Positions 11,910 through 21,071 are shown, counted from the first letter of the stretch. The stretch is 64,000 nucleotides of DNA from Dokdonella sp. (GCF_019634775.1 NZ_JAHCAS010000001.1:1804894-1868893); one strand, 5' to 3'. Translations and numbers: made by a program. The notes: generated by a model from the letters alone, not told the origin.

Positions 11910-12869
11910 ATGGCCGGGTCGAACACCCGCACGAGGATTCTCGTGCTCGGCGCCAATGGCCAGGTCGGTCACGCCCTGCACGGTGTGCTGGCGCCCCTTG
12001 GCGAGGTCGTCGTGGCGACGCGTGATGGTCGCCTTGTCGATGGGCGTGCCGCTGCGGCGATCGATCTCGAAGACTCCGCGGCACTGGTTGGCGGGCTCGA
12101 TGCAGTGGCTGCCGACGTCATCGTCAACGCGGCGGCCTGGACGGCCGTCGATCGCGCCGAAGACGAGCCGGAGCGCGCCGACCGCATCAACCATCGTGCG
12201 GTCGGCGAGATCGGCGGCTGGGCGCAACGACGCGGCGCGTTGGTGATCCACTATTCGACCGACTATGTGTTCGACGGCACTGCCAGGCGCCCGTATCGTG
12301 AGCAGGACCCGACCGCGCCGCTGGGTGCCTACGGGCGAAGCAAGCGCGATGGCGAGGAGGCCCTGCGCGCCAGCGGCGCCGCGCATGTCATCCTGCGCAC
12401 GGCCTGGGTCTATGGGCCGCGTGGTGGCAACTTCCTGTGCACGATGCTGCGCCTGGCCGGCGAACGAGATCGCCTGCGAGTGGTCGCCGACCAGATCGGT
12501 TCGCCGACACCGGCACCGTGGATCGCTGACATCACGGCGCGCATCCTTGCCCACTGGTGCGGTCTCGCTGGCGCCGAGCGCGCGTCCGTCGAGGGCACCT
12601 ATCATCTGACCACGGCATCCCACACGAGCTGGCACGGCTTCGCCGAATCGATCCTGCGTGGCGCCCTGCGACGTGGGTTGATCACCCGCATGCCGGTGGT
12701 CGAGGCCATTCCTGCGGCGGAGTATCCGACCCGCGCACGCCGCCCGGCCTGGTCGGTGCTCGACACCGGCAAGCTCGCCCTCGTGTTCGGGCTACACTTG
12801 CCGACCTGGGAGCGGGGATTGGACGCGGTGCTCGACGAGCTCGCACGAAATCGAGGAGAGACTGGATGA
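11910..12869 (+). CDS. rmlD: dTDP-4-dehydrorhamnose reductase
   Basis: Final NAD(P)H-dependent step to dTDP-L-rhamnose. The 319-aa extended SDR starts MAGSNTRTRILVLGANGQVG, with the Rossmann motif GANGQVG near residue 14. It has NAAAWTAVDRAEDEPERA, the catalytic YSTDYVFDG region, YGRSKRDGEEALRAS with the active YxxxK, and RTAWVYGPRGGNF. The chosen ATG lies 2 bases after the rmlC stop; an in-frame GTG at 11904 would add two residues. The stop overlaps the manC ATG (ATGA). The rhamnose likely goes to lipopolysaccharide or exopolysaccharide, which is inferred from the pathway. Confidence 0.96.
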   Translation: MAGSNTRTRILVLGANGQVGHALHGVLAPLGEVVVATRDGRLVDGRAAAAIDLEDSAALVGGLDAVAADVIVNAAAWTAVDRAEDEPERADRINHRAVGEIGGWAQRRGALVIHYSTDYVFDGTARRPYREQDPTAPLGAYGRSKRDGEEALRASGAAHVILRTAWVYGPRGGNFLCTMLRLAGERDRLRVVADQIGSPTPAPWIADITARILAHWCGLAGAERASVEGTYHLTTASHTSWHGFAESILRGALRRGLITRMPVVEAIPAAEYPTRARRPAWSVLDTGKLALVFGLHLPTWERGLDAVLDELARNRGETG

Positions 12870-14305
12870 TCGTTCCCGTGATTCTTTCCGGCGGCGCCGG
12901 CACGCGCCTGTGGCCGGTATCGCGCAGCGCCTATCCGAAGCCGTTCATGCGCATGGGCGACGGCCAGTCGCTGCTGTACAAGACGCTCGACCGTGCCCTG
13001 CGCGTCGCCGATGGCGCGCCGGTGCTGACCGTCACCGGGCGCGACTACTATTTCCTGACTCGCGACGAGTACGCCACCCACCCGACGGCCGATCTCGATC
13101 GCCTGCCGTTCCTGCTCGAGCCGGCCGGGCGCAATACCGCGCCGGCGATCGTGCTGGCTGCCCTGCACGCGCTCGATCAGGTCGGTGCCGATGCGACCTT
13201 GCTGGTGCTGCCGGCCGATCATCTGATCCGCGACCTCGATGCATTCGCCGCCGATGCGCGCCGCGCCGCGGCGCTGGCTGCCGATGGTTGGCTGGTCACC
13301 TTCGGGATCCGCCCGACCCATCCGGAGACCGGCTTCGGTTATGTGCGCATGGGTACGGCGATCGCCGGCCACGAAGGCCGCGAGGTCGGTGCCTTCGTCG
13401 AGAAACCCAACCGCGAGACTGCCGAGAGCTACGTCGCTTCGGGCAACTATGTGTGGAACTCGGGCATGTTCTGCTTCCGGGCCGACGCCCTCGTCGCAGC
13501 CGCCGCACAGACCTGTCCTGACGTGCTCGCCGCCGCACGTGTCTGCCATGCCGGCGAGAAGAGCCACACCAGCCCGGTCGAGTTCGCACGCGAGCTGTTT
13601 CTTGCCCAGCCCGACATCTCGATCGACTACGCGATCATGGAACGCGCGTCGCGCGTCGCCGTGGTGCCGGCCTCGTTCGACTGGAGCGACATCGGCTCGT
13701 GGAAGGCGATCAGCGATCTCGACAGCGAGGCCGACGCCGACGGCAACCGCGTGCAGGGCCAAGCGATCATCGTCGAGAGCCGCAACTGTTACGTGCAGTC
13801 CGATGCGCGCATGGTCGCCGCTGTCGGGGTGAATGACCTCGTCATTGTCGATACCGGCGATGCCGTGCTGGTCGCCGATCGCGAACGCGCACAGCAGGTC
13901 AAGCTCGTCGTCGACCGCCTGCGCGCGAGCAACCACCAGGCGGCCACTTTCCACACCACCGTGCACCGGCCGTGGGGCAGCTACACGATTCTCGAGGATG
14001 GCGACGACTGCAAGGTGAAGCGCCTCACCGTCAAACCGGGTCATGTCCTTTCGCTGCAGTTGCACCATCGCCGCAGCGAGCACTGGACCGTCGTGCGTGG
14101 CACCGCCAAGGTGCGCATCGGCGAGAACGAATTCCTGCTCGAGGCCAATGAATCGGCCTACATCCCGATGAACACCGTGCATCGTCTTGAGAACCCGACC
14201 ACAGAAGACATCCATCTCATCGAAGTGCAATGTGGCGACTACTTCGGCGAGGACGACATCGTCCGCCTCGAAGACCGCTACGGCCGCGTGCCGAGCAAGG
14301 CCTGA
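12866..14305 (+). CDS. manC: Mannose-1-phosphate guanylyltransferase / mannose-6-phosphate isomerase
   Basis: Bifunctional type II enzyme that makes mannose-6-phosphate from fructose-6-phosphate and then GDP-mannose; xanthomonads call it XanB. The protein is 479 aa. The N-terminal guanylyltransferase carries GGAGTRLWPVSRSAYPKPF and ILEPAGRNTAPA-like FLLEPAGRNTAPAIVLAAL, plus FVEKPNRETAESYVASGNYV and WNSGMF. The C-terminal cupin isomerase begins near HRPWGSYTILEDGDDCKVKR, with the metal-site region LSLQLHHRRSEHWTVVRGTA and ESAYIPMNTVHRLENP. It starts at the ATGA overlap with rmlD and closes the rml-man cluster. The phosphomannomutase partner (xanA/manB) is not adjacent. Confidence 0.96.
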   Translation: MIVPVILSGGAGTRLWPVSRSAYPKPFMRMGDGQSLLYKTLDRALRVADGAPVLTVTGRDYYFLTRDEYATHPTADLDRLPFLLEPAGRNTAPAIVLAALHALDQVGADATLLVLPADHLIRDLDAFAADARRAAALAADGWLVTFGIRPTHPETGFGYVRMGTAIAGHEGREVGAFVEKPNRETAESYVASGNYVWNSGMFCFRADALVAAAAQTCPDVLAAARVCHAGEKSHTSPVEFARELFLAQPDISIDYAIMERASRVAVVPASFDWSDIGSWKAISDLDSEADADGNRVQGQAIIVESRNCYVQSDARMVAAVGVNDLVIVDTGDAVLVADRERAQQVKLVVDRLRASNHQAATFHTTVHRPWGSYTILEDGDDCKVKRLTVKPGHVLSLQLHHRRSEHWTVVRGTAKVRIGENEFLLEANESAYIPMNTVHRLENPTTEDIHLIEVQCGDYFGEDDIVRLEDRYGRVPSKA

Positions 14306-14374
14306 CAAGCCTGTTGTCGCGCAGCAGTTCCGGTTGATTCCGTGCTCGATAGACAACTTTGCAAGGACACCACC

Positions 14375-16336
14375 ATGATCCGATCCCTGATCGCGGCCTT
14401 CGCGCTGGCCACACCTTTCACCGTCGTGGCCCAGCCGGTGCCGCTCGCCGAATTCGTCAAGCGGCCTGTCTACGAGACCATGGAAATCTCGCCGGACGGC
14501 AAGAGGCTGGCCGCGATGGCCTATCTCGAGGGCAGGCGCTACATTGCTTTCGTCAACCTCGAGGACATGAAGGTCAATGCGATCAGGGCTCCCGAGGGCA
14601 ACGAGATCACCAGCTTTGCCTGGGTGGCGCCGAATCGCGTGGTGTACACCGTCGGCGAGAAAGTTGCCGGCATCGAGAAGCCGTTCGAAACAGGTGAGCT
14701 CTATGCGGTCAACGGCGATGGCAGCTCCAGCGCCATGCTGTACGGGTATCGCAAGGGCGGGATGCAGACGGGCTCGCGTGTCAAGCAGGCCACGGCCGAG
14801 CGCGGCAGTGCGCGGCTGGTCGACAGCCTGCGCGACGAGGACAATTTCATCCTTGTCGCAATCGACAGTTGGGACAGTGGCACCGAGGGCGCCTACAGCA
14901 AGGTTTCGCGCATGGACGTGCGCACCGGCAAGCGTGGCAACGTCATCGCCACCGCGCCGATGCGGGATGCGAACTTCCTGACCGACCACAAGGGCAATGT
15001 GCGCTTCGCCTGGGGTGACGACACCCAAGGCAAGCGGCAGGTCCACTACCGACCCGACGACAAGGCCAAGTGGGAGCTCGTGCTCGACGAACGCGCGACC
15101 GGCCAGCGTGCCGCTCCGCTCGGGTTCGCGCGTGACAACACGGTTGTGTACTGGGACTGTGGATCGACCGAGTCGCCGGGCGGCCTGTGCACCTGGACCG
15201 ACAAGGAACGTGATTTCAAGCGTGTCTGGTCGAACAAGCATGTCTCGATGACAGGACTCGTGCGCAGCCTCGACGGTCTCGACGTGGTCGGCGTGCGCGC
15301 CATGCCGGGCCGGCCGAGCCTCGATCCGCTGGTGAAGGGTGACCCGACGATCAAGATCATCGTCTCGATGATGCAGCAGCTCCCGGGCGACGACGTCGAT
15401 CTCGTCTCGTCGACACCGGACGGCAGCAAGGCGGTATTCCTCGTCGCCGCCGACGTCAATCCCGGCGCGTTCTACCTGTATGAAACCGCGACCCGGAAGG
15501 GGTCGGTGCTGGCCGAAGTCGTGCCGTCGATCAAGCCCGAGCAGCTTTCGCCCGTCGAGCCATTCGAGATCAAGGCACGTGACGGCCTGACCCTGCACGG
15601 CTATCTCACCCGCCCGCCCGGCAAGGAGTCCGCAAAGAATCTTCCCCTCGTCGTGCTTGTCCACGGTGGTCCGCGCGCGCGCGACGGCTGGTTCTACGAC
15701 GAGGAGGTCCAGGCCCTGGCCAGTCGTGGCTATGCGGTGCTGCAGGTCAATTTCCGCGGCTCGACCGGTTATGGCTATGACTTTGTGCACGCCGGTGATC
15801 GCCAGTGGGGCCGCAAGATGCAGGATGACGTGACCGATGCGACGCGCTGGGCGATCGACACGGGTGTGGCTGATGCCAAGCGTGTCTGCATCTACGGTGG
15901 CAGCTACGGCGGCTATGCGGCGTTGATGGGTGCGGTGCGCGAGCCGGATCTCTACCGTTGTGCGATCGGCGCCTACGGCGTCTACGACCTGCCGATGATG
16001 TACACGCGGGGCGACATTCAGAAAAGCCTGTGGGGCGTCGAGATGGTCAAGGAGATGCTCGGCAACGACGAGGCCGAACTGGCCCAGTACTCGCCGGCCA
16101 ACTTCGCCGACCGCATCAAGGCCAAGGTCATGCTGGTCGTTGGCGGCCAGGACGAGCGCGTGCCGCCGGCACATGCCGACAAGATGCGCGCCGCCCTGGT
16201 CAAGCATGGCAATGCGCCCGAGTGGTTGTACTACCGCAGCGAGGGTCACGGCATCCACAACGAGGACACGCGCCTCGAGATGCTGACCAAGGTCGTCGGC
16301 TTCCTCGACGCCAACATCGGCGCGGCGAAAAATTGA
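14375..16336 (+). CDS. Secreted S9 family prolyl oligopeptidase-type peptidase
   Basis: Serine peptidase of the S9 alpha/beta-hydrolase group, 653 aa. A signal peptide is seen at the N-terminus (MIRSLIAAFALATPFTVVAQ), so the enzyme is probably periplasmic. The N-terminal part is a beta-propeller-like region (ISPDGKRLAAMAYLEGRRYI and later SSTPDGSKAVFLVAA repeats). The catalytic domain begins near PFEIKARDGLTLHGYLTRPP. The nucleophile Ser lies in CIYGGSYGGYAALMG, the Asp in GGQDERVPP and the His in SEGHGIHNEDTR. The ATG at 14375 is preceded by AAGGAC, and the 11 residues upstream in the open frame are not signal-like. Substrate is unknown; peptide scavenging is likely. A second S9 peptidase lies at 21072-23120. 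Confidence 0.92.
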   Translation: MIRSLIAAFALATPFTVVAQPVPLAEFVKRPVYETMEISPDGKRLAAMAYLEGRRYIAFVNLEDMKVNAIRAPEGNEITSFAWVAPNRVVYTVGEKVAGIEKPFETGELYAVNGDGSSSAMLYGYRKGGMQTGSRVKQATAERGSARLVDSLRDEDNFILVAIDSWDSGTEGAYSKVSRMDVRTGKRGNVIATAPMRDANFLTDHKGNVRFAWGDDTQGKRQVHYRPDDKAKWELVLDERATGQRAAPLGFARDNTVVYWDCGSTESPGGLCTWTDKERDFKRVWSNKHVSMTGLVRSLDGLDVVGVRAMPGRPSLDPLVKGDPTIKIIVSMMQQLPGDDVDLVSSTPDGSKAVFLVAADVNPGAFYLYETATRKGSVLAEVVPSIKPEQLSPVEPFEIKARDGLTLHGYLTRPPGKESAKNLPLVVLVHGGPRARDGWFYDEEVQALASRGYAVLQVNFRGSTGYGYDFVHAGDRQWGRKMQDDVTDATRWAIDTGVADAKRVCIYGGSYGGYAALMGAVREPDLYRCAIGAYGVYDLPMMYTRGDIQKSLWGVEMVKEMLGNDEAELAQYSPANFADRIKAKVMLVVGGQDERVPPAHADKMRAALVKHGNAPEWLYYRSEGHGIHNEDTRLEMLTKVVGFLDANIGAAKN

Positions 16337-16368
16337 CGTTATCAACCAGGTCAGCCGTGATTTTCTCC

Positions 16369-16457
16369 GCAGGAGCCAGTTCACGGGCGACGGCAGCGGT
16401 CGCGTGAAAAGGCATCGCCCCTGAAGAGGCTCCTACGGGGGCTCCTACGGGGGCTCC
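16369..16457 (+). repeat. REP pair with multiplied tail
   Basis: A forward REP (GCAGGAGCCAGTTCACGGGC, 16369-16388) faces an inverted copy (GCATCGCCCCTGAAGAGGCT onward from 16412). The inverted copy runs into CTCCTACGGGGG repeated head to tail, so the 12-base tail next to the hairpin occurs about three times (16430-16457). It separates the convergent S9 peptidase and sulfatase genes. Confidence 0.8.
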
Positions 16458-16467
16458 GGGGTTTCCA

Positions 16468-18075
16468 TCAATCGAAGCCGGCGCCGAAGATGCCTTCGAT
16501 GGCCGACTCGGCCACCTGGCAGGGCAGCTTGCCCGGCTGACCACACTCGCGCAGAGCCGCCAATGCGGCGCGCAGGGCCGGTGCCGATGCACCGCGATCG
16601 CCGATGCTGGCGATCTGCCACGGATCCTCGTCGAGTGCGTAGTGCTCGACGCCATGCTGCATGCCGTCGATGCGCCAGTCGATCCAGCTGCGCGAGCGCA
16701 GCAAGGGCGCATCATCGGCGCCGCTGCGCACGGCGAAGTAGTCGGCGAACGACACCGGCGCCCAATCGCCATCGCGGAAATGCTCGACGAGAAAGCGGCG
16801 GCGCCAGCCTTCCGGTCTCACGCCGTCGAACAGGACGCGCAGGTCCGCGCCGTCCATCGTGAACGTCGGTGTGGCGCCGCCAAGAGCGGCCAGGGTCGGT
16901 GCGAGGTCGTGATTGAGCACCAGGGCCCCGCTTCGTGAGCCTGCCGGAATGCCGGGCCCACGCATCAACAGCGGCACACGGATCGATTCCTCGTAGGCGA
17001 GCACCTTGCCCCACGCGCGATGTTCGCCGTTGAACCAGCCATTGTCCGAGGTCAACACCAGCACCGTGTTGCTCCAGGCGCGGACCAGCTGCAGCTGCGT
17101 GCGTAGCCTGGCGACAAGGTCGTCGAGTGCGCGCAGCGCTTCGAGGCGGTGGCGGAAGCCGCGCTGCAAGGCGTCGACGTCAGCCGGCATGAGTGGCGGA
17201 TAGTGGGCGTCGTACCAGGCCGGCTTGTCGCCGACGTCGGCCTCGCCGAACGAAGGCTTGTACACATCGAGGCCGATCGACGGCGGCAAGCTGCCCAGAT
17301 GGCGTGGCGCACCGCGCACGTCGCGTTCGAATTCGCTGGCGGCGGGCAGGCACAGCTCGAAATGCGGTGCGAGCGGCGCGAGCCAGAGAAAGAACGGTCG
17401 CGGGTCGGTGGCGTATCCTGCAACGAAACCCGCAGCGCGCGCGGCGATCACGTCGGTCTGGTAGTCGGCGTCGCTGCCGCCATGGCTGACCAGGTTGCCG
17501 TTGTCGTTGATCGTGTAGTGGTACATGCAATAGGCGCCGGCATAGCCGATGCCGGGCACGCCATTGTGTTCGCCGTAGTCGGGCAGCACCTGCCAGTCGT
17601 TCCAGCCTGGCGGGACATAACGCATCGGGTCGCATGCCGGACAGTTGCGTGGCGGCACGTAGCCGTAGCCGTTGAGGAACTTGCCGATCAGCCCGGTACG
17701 GTAGCCAGCGCGTTGCAACCAGGTGCCGATGTGCTCGCGGTCGTCGAATGCAGCGAACGACCCGGACGGATCTTCGCCCTTCCAGGTGATGTTGAGCACG
17801 CCGTGGTTGTGCGAATAGCGTCCGGTCAGGAATGTCGCGCGCGATGGGCAGCACAGGGGATTCGACACGAAGGACTCGTCGAAACGCAGGCCACCCGCGC
17901 GCAGGATCGAGTCGATCGCTGGCAGCAGGCCGAGTTCGAGCGCACGATTGAACGTCGTCTCGTCGAGGTCATCGGCCATCAGCACGACGAGGTTCGGTGG
18001 TGACGCCATGGCGGCGCCGAGGCCGAAGCCGAGTGCGAGCAACCCGGCGATCCCTGCCTGCCTCGCGCGACTCAT
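16468..18075 (-). CDS. Secreted sulfatase (formylglycine-dependent, arylsulfatase family)
   Basis: Hydrolyses sulfate esters in the periplasm; the substrate is unknown, and the closest general type is the N-acetylglucosamine-6-sulfatase/choline-sulfatase group. The protein is 535 aa. It has a signal peptide (MSRARQAGIAGLLALGFGLG, cleaved near AMAS), metal-binding NLVVLMADDLDE (D35, D36) and the signature CCPSRATFLTGR at 75-86, in which C75 of C-x-P-S-R would become formylglycine. VLVLTSDNGWFNGEHRAWGK supplies further active-site residues. The start at 18075 overlaps the pgi stop by 4 bases (ATGA), so the two genes are translationally coupled. No sulfatase-maturing enzyme gene is nearby. Confidence 0.92.
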   Translation of the reverse strand: MSRARQAGIAGLLALGFGLGAAMASPPNLVVLMADDLDETTFNRALELGLLPAIDSILRAGGLRFDESFVSNPLCCPSRATFLTGRYSHNHGVLNITWKGEDPSGSFAAFDDREHIGTWLQRAGYRTGLIGKFLNGYGYVPPRNCPACDPMRYVPPGWNDWQVLPDYGEHNGVPGIGYAGAYCMYHYTINDNGNLVSHGGSDADYQTDVIAARAAGFVAGYATDPRPFFLWLAPLAPHFELCLPAASEFERDVRGAPRHLGSLPPSIGLDVYKPSFGEADVGDKPAWYDAHYPPLMPADVDALQRGFRHRLEALRALDDLVARLRTQLQLVRAWSNTVLVLTSDNGWFNGEHRAWGKVLAYEESIRVPLLMRGPGIPAGSRSGALVLNHDLAPTLAALGGATPTFTMDGADLRVLFDGVRPEGWRRRFLVEHFRDGDWAPVSFADYFAVRSGADDAPLLRSRSWIDWRIDGMQHGVEHYALDEDPWQIASIGDRGASAPALRAALAALRECGQPGKLPCQVAESAIEGIFGAGFD

Positions 18076-19670
18076 CCGCGCAGCCGCTGCAGCAGGCCGG
18101 CGGTGGAGGCGTCGAGTCCGCCGGTGTCGCCCGAGGCCAGGCGAGGCAGCAGGTCGTCGCACAGCGCCTTGCCGAGTTCCACCCCCCATTGGTCGAAACT
18201 GTTGATCTTCCACAGCGCGCCACTGGCCCACACGCGGTGTTCGTACATCGCGACAAGCGCACCAAGTGCGCGCGGGGTCAGGCATTCGAGCAACAGGGTC
18301 GTGCTCGGCCGGTTGCCGGAAAACGTGCGATGGTGTGCGAGCACGTCGGCGTCGATCGTTGTCGAGGCGGTCGGTGCGCGCTCGGTCCTTGCCTGCGCCG
18401 TGCTCTTGCCGAGCATCAATGCCTGTGCCTGGGCCAGGCCGTTGGCGAGCAACTTGGCATGCAGGTCGGGGTAGGGATGGGTCGGCGTGCGCACGAGGAT
18501 GAATTCCACCGGGATCACGTCGGTACCCTGGTGCAACATCTGGAAGAACGCATGCTGGCCGTTCGTCCCGGGTTCGCCCCAGATCACCGGGCTGGTCGCG
18601 AACGGCAGTGCTTCGCCATCGAGGTCGACGCGTTTGCCATTGCTCTCCATCTCCAGTTGCTGCAGATAGGCCGGCAGGCGCTTGAGGCCCTGGTGGTAGG
18701 GCGCGACGCTGCGGCTGGTGAAGCCGTGGAAGTTGCGGTTCCAAACGTCGACCAGGGCGAGCAGCACCGGCAGGTTGCGTTCGAGCGGGGTTTCGGCGAA
18801 ATGGCGGTCCATCGCATGCGCGCCGGCGAGCAGCTCGCGGAAGTTCACGGCACCGATCGCGATCGCGATCGGCAGGCCGATCGCCGACCACAGCGAGTAG
18901 CGCCCGCCGACCCAGTCCCAGAAGCCGAATGTCGTGTCGATGCCGAACGCACCCGCGGCCTCGACATTCGTCGTCGTCGCGACGAAATGCCGGCGCGTGT
19001 CGCCGCCACCGTGGGCGAGAAACCAGTCACGCGCGACCGCCGCGTTCGCCATCGTCTCCTGCGTGGTGAACGTCTTCGAGGCGATTATGAAAAGCGTCGA
19101 GTGCGGATCGAGATTGCGCAGAACTGGCGCGAGGTCGTGGCCGTCGACATTCGACACGAAATGAAAGCGCAGGTCGCGCTGGACGAAGGCGTCGAGTGCC
19201 GGAACCACCATCTGCGGGCCGAGGTCGGAACCGCCGATGCCGATGTTGACGATGTCGCGGATGCCGCTGGTCGCGGTGTCGCGGATGCGCTCGGCAAAAT
19301 CGAGCATGCGTTCGAGCACGCCATGGACCTCGGTCGAATGGGCCCCTTGCCCCGGCGGCGCGCGCAGGGCCGTGTGCAGCACCGCGCGACCCTCGGTGGC
19401 ATTGACAGCGGCACCGCCTAGCATGGCGTCGCGACGGTCGTCCAGGCGGCACTCGCGCGCGAGTTCGATCAGCAGGGCCAGCGTGGTCACATCGAGGCGG
19501 TTCTTCGAGAGGTCGGCGAACACGCCAGGCGCCTCGAACGAGAAGCGCGTGTAGCGATCAGGGTCGGCGGTGAAGGCTTCGCGCAGGTCGAAGTCACGGG
19601 CACCGGAGGCGTAGTGGCCCGCGAGAGCGGTCCAGGCGCGGGTACGGTCGCAGCGGATGCTGGAACTCAT
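18072..19670 (-). CDS. pgi: Glucose-6-phosphate isomerase
   Basis: Interconverts glucose-6-phosphate and fructose-6-phosphate in glycolysis, and so feeds the nucleotide-sugar genes nearby. The protein is 532 aa. Both PGI signatures are seen: the phosphate-binding VNIGIGGSDLGPQMVVPAL and the region PVIWGEPGTNGQHAFFQMLH with QGTDVIP. MSSSIRCDRTRAWTALAGHY is the chosen N-terminus (ATG at 19670); the 21 upstream residues of the longer frame are not family-like. It precedes and overlaps the sulfatase gene. Confidence 0.97.
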   Translation of the reverse strand: MSSSIRCDRTRAWTALAGHYASGARDFDLREAFTADPDRYTRFSFEAPGVFADLSKNRLDVTTLALLIELARECRLDDRRDAMLGGAAVNATEGRAVLHTALRAPPGQGAHSTEVHGVLERMLDFAERIRDTATSGIRDIVNIGIGGSDLGPQMVVPALDAFVQRDLRFHFVSNVDGHDLAPVLRNLDPHSTLFIIASKTFTTQETMANAAVARDWFLAHGGGDTRRHFVATTTNVEAAGAFGIDTTFGFWDWVGGRYSLWSAIGLPIAIAIGAVNFRELLAGAHAMDRHFAETPLERNLPVLLALVDVWNRNFHGFTSRSVAPYHQGLKRLPAYLQQLEMESNGKRVDLDGEALPFATSPVIWGEPGTNGQHAFFQMLHQGTDVIPVEFILVRTPTHPYPDLHAKLLANGLAQAQALMLGKSTAQARTERAPTASTTIDADVLAHHRTFSGNRPSTTLLLECLTPRALGALVAMYEHRVWASGALWKINSFDQWGVELGKALCDDLLPRLASGDTGGLDASTAGLLQRLRG

Positions 19671-19786
19671 CGGCAGACTCGGTGGATCGAAACGCCAAGC
19701 ATAGCGAGTCGGCGTGCCGTAGCGTGCGTGCAATCGCGGGCGGGACGATCACGCATCGGGTGCGCTACGCGAAGATCTGGGATGTC

Positions 19787-19845
19787 GTAGGAACCCGTTC
19801 ACGGGCGATCGGGTGGTGGCAGAGCATCGCGCCTGTAGGTGCTAC
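19787..19845 (+). repeat. REP pair upstream of pgi
   Basis: Forward REP GTAGGAACCCGTTCACGGGC (19787-19806) followed by GATC, then an inverted partner GCATCGCGCCTGTAGGTGCT (19824-19843). Each can fold into a short hairpin, and the pair forms a BIME-like unit in the 225-bp gap between pgi and the ADP-ribosylglycohydrolase gene. Confidence 0.75.
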
Positions 19846-19895
19846 GGAAGAATGGAATGCCGGAGTGCACCACCGGATCGAGTTCGGGGCGGGCT

Positions 19896-20810
19896 CTACG
19901 CGCGATCTGTGGCCGCCGCAAACAGCCCGACTGCCAGCGCATCGATCTCTTCGCGCGCATGCAATACCGCCAGCCAGTCCGCCGGGATGCCGCCGACGCC
20001 ATAGTAGGCACCGGCAATCTGGCCAGTGATTGCCCCGGTGGTGTCGGCATCATCGCCGAGGTTGGCGGCGGCGAGCACGGCGCTCTCGAAGCTCGTCGTG
20101 TGGGCGAAGCACCATAGCGCGGCCTCGAGCGATTCGACTGCGTAGCCGCTGCCGCGGATCGCCTCGCGCGGCTTGCCGAGCCAGTTGCCTTCAGCGATCG
20201 CGCGCAGCTTCGGTTCGGCGAGGACGAGCTTGCCCACGTCGAGCACGTCCGCGCGCGCATGACCATCGAGTGCGCGCGTGAGCATGCATGCGAACAGGCG
20301 GCAGGCTTCGACGGCCTCCGCTGCCGCGTGCGTCGTGCGCGAACTGTCCGCGGCATAACGATCGATCGCGCCGGTATCGGGATGCCAGCGCAGCACGATC
20401 GGGGCGAGACGCATCAGCGAGCCGTTGCCGGCGCTCGTCGGATCGGTCGAGCCGGCATACGGTTCGCCGTCGCGCTCGAAGCGCGCCAGCGCGGCGCCGA
20501 CGGTGCGGCCGATGTCGAAACACACGCCGGTCGACGAACGCAGCCCCTGTCGCCACCAGGCGTGGTAGCGGCGCATCTGGTCGAGCGCGTCGAAGCCGCC
20601 GCAGGCGAGCAGGCTGTCGGCCAGGCAGAGCGCCATCGAGGTGTCGTCGGTCCATTGGCCCGGCTGCAGTTTGAACGGGCCGCCGCCGTGCATGCCGGTG
20701 ACTTCCGCGAACGAGCCACGCGGCATGAACTCGAGCGTCGTGCCTACCGCATCGCCACAGGCCAGGCCGAGCAGGCAGCCGCGGTAGCGTTGGGCAAGAT
20801 CGATCGACAT
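19896..20810 (-). CDS. ADP-ribosylglycohydrolase family protein
   Basis: Predicted metal-dependent hydrolase that removes ADP-ribose from proteins or small molecules (DraG/ARH fold), 304 aa and cytoplasmic. The N-terminal box RYRGCLLGLACGDAVGTTLE, the metal-site QWTDDTSMALCLADSLLACG and the C-terminal NLGDDADTTGAITGQIAGAY are the three hallmarks of the family. The start at 20810 (MSIDLAQRYRGCLLG) is chosen because the upstream residues are low-complexity and come from repeat DNA. No ADP-ribosyltransferase or nitrogenase gene is nearby, so a DraG role in nitrogen fixation is not supported. The target is unknown. Confidence 0.9.
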   Translation of the reverse strand: MSIDLAQRYRGCLLGLACGDAVGTTLEFMPRGSFAEVTGMHGGGPFKLQPGQWTDDTSMALCLADSLLACGGFDALDQMRRYHAWWRQGLRSSTGVCFDIGRTVGAALARFERDGEPYAGSTDPTSAGNGSLMRLAPIVLRWHPDTGAIDRYAADSSRTTHAAAEAVEACRLFACMLTRALDGHARADVLDVGKLVLAEPKLRAIAEGNWLGKPREAIRGSGYAVESLEAALWCFAHTTSFESAVLAAANLGDDADTTGAITGQIAGAYYGVGGIPADWLAVLHAREEIDALAVGLFAAATDRA

Positions 20811-20877
20811 GCGGGTACTCCGTCCGGCGCCTGCGCGGGGAGCGCACGATGCGGGTGTGGGGGCTGGCGTGCAAGCT

Positions 20878-20965
20878 CCACAGGAACTCGTCCACGGGCG
20901 CTGCTCTTCGACACGGGCGCGGAAGGGCATCGCCCCCGAAGGGGCTCCCACGGGGGCTCCTGCAA
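20878..20965 (+). repeat. REP pair with doubled tail
   Basis: Forward copy CAGGAACTCGTCCACGGGCG (20881-20900) and inverted copy GCATCGCCCCCGAAGGGGCT (from 20927). After the inverted hairpin the tail reads CTCCCACGGGGGCTCCTGC, two copies of the REP tail. It lies between the divergent ADP-ribosylglycohydrolase and S9 peptidase genes, so it could sit in their promoter region. Confidence 0.7.
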
Positions 20966-21071
20966 GGGAGGTGCCTCAAGCGCATCGCAAGCCCCGCCGT
21001 GACCCTCTTCGCTTCCGCACCCAGCCGGTGGCGGGTACGATCGGCGGTCCGTCCCTGCCGGAACCGAATCG

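Noticed and set aside
12602..16384. 1260-codon minus-strand open frame opposite rmlD, manC and the S9 peptidase
   Set aside because: It spans three well-supported genes on the other strand and shows no family motifs.
19896..20810. DraG-type regulator of nitrogenase
   Set aside because: No draT or nif genes in the window; only the broad ADP-ribosylglycohydrolase family is supported.
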